A DNA stretch of 32,210 nucleotides from Betaproteobacteria bacterium (GTDB taxonomy: Bacteria; Pseudomonadota; Gammaproteobacteria; Burkholderiales; SG8-39). Both the position numbers and the translations under genes were made by a program. The notes below the pieces were generated by a model, which did no database searches, was not told where the DNA came from, and saw only the letters and a program-made list of their open reading frames with translations. This document shows positions 26,320-32,210 of this stretch, piece after piece (position 1 is the first letter of the stretch; each line of letters opens with the position of its first letter). The stretch spans positions 1 through 32,210 of the forward strand of contig SCTY01000048.1 of the NCBI GenBank assembly GCA_004297625.1, in the 5' to 3' direction.

Positions 26320-26841
26320 TTAACCCGTCGGCAGGATCTCCACCTCGGTCGAGATCGTCGGGGGCATGCGCAGCGTGCACGCGACCGGCGAATGCGCGTC
26401 GCCCCAGGCGGCGATCTCACGCAGGGCATCGTCGCTCGCCCCGTGCGCGCCGATCCGGACCCGCAGGCGCAGGGCAAGCACCGACGCCGCCGCGTCATCG
26501 AGGCCCAGCAGGCGACGGTTGTCGGTGTCGCTTTCGGCGTCCACCTCCAGCAGCGTCAGCCTCACGCCGAGCCGTGCAGCACGCATGGCGATCACCGTCG
26601 CGGTGCACGCGGCGAGCGAAGCGCGCATCATCCAGCCCGGGTTGGGCGCGCTGCCCTCGCCGCCGACCATCTGCGGCATGTCGGTGTGCACCGTCTCGCC
26701 GCCGGTGCCTTTGACTTCGAGCTTGAGCCCGTCGATCAGCCTCGCCGTGAGCGGCGCGGCCGTGCTGCGCGCCTTGGCTGGGTTCCTCGCGAGGGCGTCG
26801 CTCGCGCGCTCGAGCGACTCGCGGATTCTCGCCTGTTCCAT
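26320..26841 (-). CDS. OsmC/Ohr-family protein
   Basis: A 173-residue OsmC-family protein. The two family cysteines are present: C79 in ASLAACTATV and C155 in SPVACTLRMP. In OsmC and Ohr proteins this pair reduces organic hydroperoxides using dihydrolipoamide or a similar thiol. It follows the DsrE-family gene by 11 bases and precedes the flavin oxidase by 13. The N-terminal 40 residues are longer than in short OsmC proteins. A flavin oxidase that produces peroxide next to a peroxide-reducing protein would be a sensible pairing, but that is inference. Confidence 0.85.
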   Translation of the reverse strand: MEQARIRESLERASDALARNPAKARSTAAPLTARLIDGLKLEVKGTGGETVHTDMPQMVGGEGSAPNPGWMMRASLAACTATVIAMRAARLGVRLTLLEVDAESDTDNRRLLGLDDAAASVLALRLRVRIGAHGASDDALREIAAWGDAHSPVACTLRMPPTISTEVEILPTG

Positions 26842-26852
26842 CGGCTGCCTCC

Positions 26853-27221
26853 TCAGAAGCTGAGCGTCGCGGCGCCCTGCTTGATCAGCTCGTGCATCTT
26901 GCTCGCGCCGCTGATCGTCACCCCGTCGAGCAGGTCGCCCGGCTCGTAGCCGCGGGCCTTGACGCAGGGCGTGCAGGCCCACAGGTTGCCGCCGCGCTTG
27001 ATGAAGTCGCCGATCATCGCCTCGAGCGGCTCGAGCGGGGCGACTTGCGTCGACTGCGCGGCGCGCTTGCGCACCAGGTCGACACCCGCGCTGGTGAGGA
27101 AGATCGAGACGCCGAGCCCCGCCGTGAGGCCGCCGTTGGCGATGGTGAAGGCAACCGAGGACAGTTCGTGGTCGGTGCCGTGCGTGATCAGAACAACGAG
27201 ATTGCGATTGCCGTTTTCCAT
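26853..27221 (-). CDS. DsrE-family sulfur-relay-like protein
   Basis: A 122-residue DsrE/DsrF/DrsH-like protein (LVVLITHGTDHELSSVAFTIA start, FLTSAGVDLV centre). A Cys-x-x-Cys pair lies at C83 and C86 in WACTPCVKARGY, near the place where DsrE-type proteins carry their sulfur-binding cysteine. Members transfer sulfane sulfur or act in thiol redox. It follows the methyltransferase by 30 bases with a good GGAG ribosome site (GGAGATCAC before ATG). The partner and role are unknown; no dsr or sox genes are in the window. Confidence 0.83.
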   Translation of the reverse strand: MENGNRNLVVLITHGTDHELSSVAFTIANGGLTAGLGVSIFLTSAGVDLVRKRAAQSTQVAPLEPLEAMIGDFIKRGGNLWACTPCVKARGYEPGDLLDGVTISGASKMHELIKQGAATLSF

Positions 27222-27251
27222 GTGATCTCCTTTGCTGGTTGACGCTCTACG

Positions 27252-28040
27252 CTAGGCCTTGACAGCGAGCAGCGAGACGCTCTTCACGCCGTACTTCCTG
27301 GCGGCGCCCTTTGCGTTGTCGGAAATGAAGCGGTATTGCGGGTTGTCGTGAATGCTCTCGAGCCGCAACCCCGCGCCCTTGATCGCTTCGAGGTACTGGT
27401 CCACTTGCATGGCGCCGCCGATGCAGGCGGCCCACAAGGCGGCCTTTTCGGTGACGCCGTCCGGAAGCTGCGCTTCGGTGACGATGTCGGCGATCGCCAA
27501 GCGGCCGCCGCGCCGCAACAGGCGTGCTGCCTCGCTGAACACCCGCTGCTTGTCCGGCGCCAGGTTGATCACCCCGTTGCTGATGACCGCGTCGAACGAG
27601 GCGTCATCACGGCGCACGCTCTCGATGTAGCCCTTGAGGTAGGACACGTTGTCGAAGCCCGCCGCGGCACGCAGGCGCTCCGCTTTGTCGAGCTGCTCGC
27701 CGGTCATGTCGACGCCGAGCACGCTTCCGGTCGTGCCGACGTGCAGTGCCGCAACGAAGGCATCCATGCCCGATCCGCTTCCCAGATCGATCACGGTTTC
27801 GCCCGCTTGCAGCTTGGCGAGATGGAAGTAGTAGCCGACACCCGCGAACGAATCGATGGCGGCCGCCGGGATGCGGTCGAGATCGCAGGCGGGGTAGCCA
27901 AGGCGCTCGGCAAGCGCGCGGCCCATCTCGAAATGAAACTCGCCGGCCGGGTTCAGGGCCACGTCCCGATACATATCCTTGACCTTTTGCTCCAGGTCGG
28001 CGGTGTCGAGTCCCGGTTTGGCGGCCGTCGCCGTGCTCAC
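27252..28040 (-). CDS. ArsM-like SAM-dependent methyltransferase lacking the middle arsenic cysteine
   Basis: A 262-residue class I methyltransferase with SAM motif I DLGSGSGMDAFVA (85-97). The overall pattern is that of ArsM-like enzymes (VINLAPDKQRVF, then LRRGGRLAIADIV). ArsM proteins use three cysteines for As(III). Here C52 and C206 keep the positions, but the middle one, usually in SNCV, is glycine (G156 in SNGVINL), with the expected 50-residue spacing to C206. Arsenite methylation is therefore doubtful, and another thiol or sulfur-containing substrate is possible. The start is the GTG at 28040 behind AAGGAGGT; upstream codons in frame add an unlikely arginine-rich tail. It follows the large regulator gene by 76 bases and heads the small enzyme operon. 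Confidence 0.8.
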   Translation of the reverse strand: MSTATAAKPGLDTADLEQKVKDMYRDVALNPAGEFHFEMGRALAERLGYPACDLDRIPAAAIDSFAGVGYYFHLAKLQAGETVIDLGSGSGMDAFVAALHVGTTGSVLGVDMTGEQLDKAERLRAAAGFDNVSYLKGYIESVRRDDASFDAVISNGVINLAPDKQRVFSEAARLLRRGGRLAIADIVTEAQLPDGVTEKAALWAACIGGAMQVDQYLEAIKGAGLRLESIHDNPQYRFISDNAKGAARKYGVKSVSLLAVKA

Positions 28041-28116
28041 GATGCACCTCCTTGTCGGTGGAAGTGGCATCACGATAACGGCCGGTCCTTCTGATCGTCT
28101 TCCGGAAACCTTCCGC

Positions 28117-31100
28117 TCAGTGCGCGCCGGCCATGCGGTCAAACAGGTAGGTCACGGGAGAGGTGGAGCCCTTCAGCACCGAGGTCTGCATGAGCTCGAT
28201 CGCTCGCCGTCGGGCGTCGTGGAAGCGCTCGGTGTTTCCCCGCGCGAACTCCGCACCGCAACGGACAATGGCGGCGGAGGCCTCCCCGACGGGGTTGCCG
28301 GTCTTGGCGACGAGGCTCTCGAGGCGCTCGGCGCACTGCGCGACCCGATCGGTCTCACCCCGTTCGAAGTAGTAGAGCGCGAGCCAGGGATACAGATCCA
28401 GGCTGCAAACCGTGCATGGCCCGCCGGCCGCGAGCAGAGCTTCGCTGCGCGATACCAGCTCGGAGACCTGCCCGGCGTCCTTCGCCTGCAGGCGGTTCCA
28501 GATGCCGACGCCGTACAGACGCTGGAGGCAGTGGTTGCGTATCGACGCACGCTCCGCCTGCTCGATGCCTTTCTGCACCGAGCGCCATCCGAGGTCGATG
28601 GCGTTCGCCAGCGTATGCAGGACGGCGCGGCGCGCCAGCGCATAAGCCATGCCGGCAGGAGAGCCGACCTTGTCGTGCAGCGCAAGGCTCTCGTCGAGGC
28701 GCGCCAGGGCGTTCGCGGTGTCGCCGCGCCACAGCTGGATCGTCCCCAGCGCGTACTGGCAGATGGCCACGCAACGCAGATCGCCCAGACGATCCGCCTC
28801 CGCGGCGACTTCCCGCATGAATATGGTCGCCTGATCCAGCATCCGGTCCTCGTGCACGTGGTACTCCCACAAGCACAGATGGGCGTCGGTTGCCACCACC
28901 AGATCGGGAGACCAGCGGCCGTGCTGCAGCCGCTGTTTCTCGTAGCGCAGCCCTTCCTGCCAGCGCCCCAGCGGCAGATAGGCCATGGCCAGGATTTCAC
29001 AGGCCTGGGCCGATTCCACCGCGGCACGCGCCGATTCCGCGAGCTCGAGCGCGCGGTGAGCGTACCGGGCCGCTTCCTCGAGCCGGTTGAAGTGCCACAG
29101 GTAAAGCGCGCGCAAAACGTGCAGCCTCGCGTGCACGCGAGGCTCGTTGCCCGCATGGCGCCATGCCTGCGCCAAATGCCGGCCGGCCTTCGGCATGTCG
29201 GTCACGAAGATCGCGACCAGAGCGATCTTGCAGTGCAGCTCGGTGAGATCCGCGTCGTTGACGGGCAGGCCTTCGATCAGCGACATCGCGCGCTCGTACG
29301 CCGCGAAGCTCTCGGCCAGGTAGCCCGCCGCGCGGCTGGTGTCGCCGATCAGGGCGTGGAGATTGCCGCAGATCCGCTTCACCATGGCGTCGCGGGCCGG
29401 CTCCAGCATCTCCAGCGCCCGGCGGTAACTGCGCAAGGCGTCGTCGTGCGCATACATCGAGGCCGCCCGCCGGCCGGCGAGCGTCAGAAAGTGCGCGGCC
29501 TGCCTGGCATCGCCGGCCATCTGGTAATGGAAGGCGATGCTCTCGACGGGCAGCTCGTCTTCCCGCTCGCCGAGCTCGACCAGGCTGCGCGCAACCCGCG
29601 CATGAAGCTCCCGGCGCCTGGCTTCGGATGCGGACTCATAGACGAAGGTCCGGTGCAGCGCGTGGCGAAAGTGGTAGTGGATGCCGCGCTCATACAGCAG
29701 TTGCGCATCGATCAATTCGTCGAGCACGTCGAGCAGGCTTCCCGGAGCGTCCTGTTTCCCCTTTTCTCCCGGCCATAACGCTTCGAGCAACGGGTACGCG
29801 ACGCCTTCACCCGCCACGGCGGCGATCGTCAGCAGCCGCCGGCCGCCCGGCGAAAGCGCCGCCAGGCGCTCCAGCACGTTGGCGCGCAGCAACGGCGGGA
29901 TTGTCCCAGCCGGCTGCGGCCGCGGCTCACCGGCCGATGCATGCCGACCGAGAAACGCGTGCAGCTCCAGCGCGTACAGCGGATTGCCTTCGGAGAGCCG
30001 GAAGATCTCGTCGCTGCGCTCGCGCGCGAGGGGCTGCTCCCCGCTTTGTTGCTGCAGCAGTTCATGATGGTCGGCCACGCTCAACGGATTGAGCGGCAGG
30101 ATATCGACCGGCCGCGTTTCGCCGACGCTGCGCAGCAGCTTTTCCGGCACGCCGCCGGCCGTCGCTCTATCGCGAAGCGTGGCGACCAGGAGCAGCGGCG
30201 CGTCGCGCAAGCGCCGCGCCAGAAAGTGAAACAGCTCGCCCGAGACCTGATCGGCTGCGTGGAGGTTTTCCACGACGATGACCAGGGGGGCCGCCAGTGC
30301 GCGGCGCCGCAAAAACTCCGCGATGGCGGCGAACAGATAGCTTTGCGCGGCCCCCGGGTCGGAGTTGGGCACCGGGCGGGCCTCCGGCCTGCGCTCTGAG
30401 AGCGCGCCGGTGATCTCCGCGGGGATGAGATCCTGGTCGGCGGGGCTCTCGCGCAGCGCCGCCTGGAGGATGTCGATGAACGGGCCATAGGCGATCGCTC
30501 CCTCCATCTCGTACGCCGAGCCGGCGAGCGCGCGACATCCACGCCGCTGTGCCCGGGCGGTCAGCTCTCGGACCAGACGGCTCTTGCCGATGCCGGCGGG
30601 CCCCTCGATGAGCAGCACGCCGCCCCGTCCGGCAAGCACCTGATCGAGGCAGCCGTCGATGGTCCGGCATTCGTCGACGCGGTTCACCAGCGGCGCCATG
30701 CTCGCCGGGGCCTGCAACGGGACGCGCTCGCCGGAGGCTTCGACGCCCGGTTTCTGCCGCTCGATCCGCTCGTACAGCGCGCGCGTTTCCCGCGAAGGCG
30801 CGACGCCCAGCTCGTCGGCGAGGACGTCGAGGCAAATGCCGTACTGCCTGAGCGCTCGGTCGCGCTGCCCCTGCTGCGCGAAAACCGCCATCAGCCCGCG
30901 GTGCGCGGCCTCCAGCGTGGCGTCCTTGTCCAGCGCCGTCCGGTAGGTCTGCGCAGCCACCGGCAGATCGCCGCGCTTCTGGTAGGCCTCGGCCAGCGCC
31001 AAGAGGACATCGATATAGAGCTGCCGGAGATGCTCGCGCGGGGCCTGCGTCCACGCCGCGTGCAGATCCATGGGCAGGAGATCGCCCGCGTAGAGCGCCG

Positions 31101-31527
31101 CGGCTCGCTCGAGCGCATCGAGCCGCCCGGAGGCGAGCGCATCCTGCGCGGCCTGCTCGAAGGCGCCGACATCGGTGGCGAGCCCGCCGGGCGGCGCGAG
31201 TCTCACGAGATTCTTGGTGACGGCGATCCATTTGCCCGTGTCGGCCCCGCGTTCGCCAGCGTCAAGAATCTTGCGTAGCTGGTGCAGTGCCTTGTACAAC
31301 TGCGCGGCGCCGGCGCCGCTGTCGAGATCCGGCCACAACAACTCGACCGCCACGTCGCGCGCGAGCTGATGACCGGGGCCAAGCGCCAAGAGCTTCAGCA
31401 ACGCGGAGGCCTTGCGCCCGGGGATATCCTCGTCGCCGAGTCTCGCCCCGGAGGCGAGGACCTGGAATCGGCCGAGAAGCGAAATTTCCACCGCTGGATG
31501 CTGCGCCGGGCGGGAGCGATGGGTCAA
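28117..31527 (-). CDS. large BTAD/AAA/TPR transcriptional regulator (AfsR/SARP-like)
   Basis: A 1136-residue regulator. An OmpR-type winged helix (about 13-110, ISLLGRFQVLASG start) is followed by a bacterial transcriptional activation domain (about 115-258, ending in LADELGVAPSRETRALYERI). A STAND/AAA ATPase (Walker A GPAGIGKS at 309-316) and a long TPR-like helical half (about 600-1136) complete it. Such proteins activate transcription after ATP-driven assembly triggered by a ligand; they are common in Actinobacteria and occur in Proteobacteria. The start is a TTG at 31527, with a weak ribosome site; a GTG at 31491 is an alternative. It probably controls the methyltransferase, DsrE, OsmC and flavin oxidase genes downstream on the same strand. 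It begins just after the rRNA terminator. Confidence 0.87.
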   Translation of the reverse strand: MTHRSRPAQHPAVEISLLGRFQVLASGARLGDEDIPGRKASALLKLLALGPGHQLARDVAVELLWPDLDSGAGAAQLYKALHQLRKILDAGERGADTGKWIAVTKNLVRLAPPGGLATDVGAFEQAAQDALASGRLDALERAAALYAGDLLPMDLHAAWTQAPREHLRQLYIDVLLALAEAYQKRGDLPVAAQTYRTALDKDATLEAAHRGLMAVFAQQGQRDRALRQYGICLDVLADELGVAPSRETRALYERIERQKPGVEASGERVPLQAPASMAPLVNRVDECRTIDGCLDQVLAGRGGVLLIEGPAGIGKSRLVRELTARAQRRGCRALAGSAYEMEGAIAYGPFIDILQAALRESPADQDLIPAEITGALSERRPEARPVPNSDPGAAQSYLFAAIAEFLRRRALAAPLVIVVENLHAADQVSGELFHFLARRLRDAPLLLVATLRDRATAGGVPEKLLRSVGETRPVDILPLNPLSVADHHELLQQQSGEQPLARERSDEIFRLSEGNPLYALELHAFLGRHASAGEPRPQPAGTIPPLLRANVLERLAALSPGGRRLLTIAAVAGEGVAYPLLEALWPGEKGKQDAPGSLLDVLDELIDAQLLYERGIHYHFRHALHRTFVYESASEARRRELHARVARSLVELGEREDELPVESIAFHYQMAGDARQAAHFLTLAGRRAASMYAHDDALRSYRRALEMLEPARDAMVKRICGNLHALIGDTSRAAGYLAESFAAYERAMSLIEGLPVNDADLTELHCKIALVAIFVTDMPKAGRHLAQAWRHAGNEPRVHARLHVLRALYLWHFNRLEEAARYAHRALELAESARAAVESAQACEILAMAYLPLGRWQEGLRYEKQRLQHGRWSPDLVVATDAHLCLWEYHVHEDRMLDQATIFMREVAAEADRLGDLRCVAICQYALGTIQLWRGDTANALARLDESLALHDKVGSPAGMAYALARRAVLHTLANAIDLGWRSVQKGIEQAERASIRNHCLQRLYGVGIWNRLQAKDAGQVSELVSRSEALLAAGGPCTVCSLDLYPWLALYYFERGETDRVAQCAERLESLVAKTGNPVGEASAAIVRCGAEFARGNTERFHDARRRAIELMQTSVLKGSTSPVTYLFDRMAGAH

Positions 31528-31562
31528 GCAAGGGCGGTAAGTCCTGAATCGCCGCCGCCAAA

Positions 31563-31599
31563 CAAAAAAGCCCGGTCCTCTTTCGAGGCCGGGCTTTTT
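31563..31599 (-). terminator. rRNA operon terminator
   Basis: GCCCGG-t-CCTC-TTTC-GAGG-CCGGGC with A6 and T5 tracts at either side, 16 bases beyond the 5S 3' end on the minus strand. It separates the rRNA operon from the large regulator gene. Confidence 0.9.
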
Positions 31600-31614
31600 C
31601 GCTTGAAGATGGCC

Positions 31615-31725
31615 TGGCGGTGACCTACTTTCGCGTGCGCAAACGGCACACTATCATCGGCGCAAACTCGTTTCACGGTCCTGTTCGGGATGGGAAGGCG
31701 TGGTTCCGAGCTGCCATTGCCGCCA
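31615..31725 (-). rRNA. rrf: 5S ribosomal RNA
   Basis: The minus strand reads TGGCGGCAATGGCAGCTCGG at the 5' end and closes with AGTAGGTCACCGCCA, so the ends pair to form helix I. The middle contains CCATCCCGAACAGGACCGTG, the conserved core of bacterial 5S rRNA. The length is about 111 bases; the ends are placed to within one or two bases. Confidence 0.95.
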
Positions 31726-31787
31726 GATAGAAGATTGAAGAAGTGAAGTCTTGAAAAGCTGTCTCGGCAGAGATCGCGCCAAGCGCG

Positions 31788-31806
31788 AACCGTGATGCTC
31801 ACGGTT
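31788..31806 (-). other. 23S-5S spacer hairpin
   Basis: AACCGTGA-TGC-TCACGGTT forms a perfect eight-pair stem immediately downstream of the 23S 3' end, in the transcript of the minus strand. It is probably a processing signal or transcript-folding element of the rRNA precursor. Otherwise the 31726-31810 spacer holds no gene and no tRNA. Confidence 0.6.
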
Positions 31807-31810
31807 ATAG

Positions 31811-32210
<400 letters not shown>

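Overview
The window is a GC-rich stretch of a proteobacterial chromosome, most likely a betaproteobacterium (Burkholderiales or Rhodocyclales type). I base this on the sequence of the 5S rRNA and 23S 3' end, the codon use, a DmpR/MopR-type sigma-54 regulator, and an anaerobic-type phenol activation cluster like that of Thauera and Aromatoleum. No tool was run; family names come from motif reading.

Layout. (1) Positions 1-1200 are a mobile fringe: the last codons and right end of an IS3-family insertion sequence, then integron-type gene cassettes. These are a tspO cassette with an attC site and a second cassette gene broken by a frameshift. No integrase is in view. (2) Positions 1207-8116 (minus strand) form a tightly packed operon: phenylphosphate synthase subunits ppsA and ppsB, one UbiD-family (de)carboxylase, a Tm-1-like protein, a Nudix hydrolase and a CBS/ACT protein that fits PpsC. 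A near-consensus sigma-54 promoter lies upstream, with three candidate enhancer palindromes. The divergent gene at 8390-10108 encodes a XylR/DmpR/MopR-type activator in which the phenol-pocket and zinc residues known from MopR all line up. (3) Positions 10155-17503 (plus) hold a small XRE regulator and a six-gene hyfBCEFGI-like operon. Its large subunit has lost the first pair of NiFe-binding cysteines, so it looks like an energy-converting hydrogenase-related (Ehr) complex rather than a hydrogenase. (4) Positions 17538-23063 (plus) hold a Dpp/Opp-type ABC importer in the order ATPase, ATPase, binding protein, permease, permease. (5) Positions 23165-24854 hold a 5'-truncated azlC-like remnant, azlD and a phosphonoacetate hydrolase-like gene in overlapping order. 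(6) Positions 24858-24944 are a mosaic scar built from an rRNA-operon terminator fused to a 35-bp piece of 23S rRNA. (7) Positions 24933-31527 (minus) hold a large BTAD/AAA/TPR regulator followed by an ArsM-like methyltransferase, a DsrE-family protein, an OsmC-family protein and a BBE-type flavin oxidase. (8) From 31563 to the right edge is the end of a minus-strand rRNA operon: 23S 3' part, 5S and terminator.

How the parts work together. The best-supported unit is phenol sensing and activation: the regulator binds phenol, activates the sigma-54 promoter, and PpsABC make phenylphosphate from phenol and ATP. The UbiD protein would then carboxylate it to 4-hydroxybenzoate. The gamma and delta carboxylase subunits and a UbiX-type prenyltransferase are not in this window. 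The roles of the Tm-1-like and Nudix proteins, the natural partner of the Ehr-like complex, and the pathway of the methyltransferase/DsrE/OsmC/flavin oxidase operon are the main open questions.
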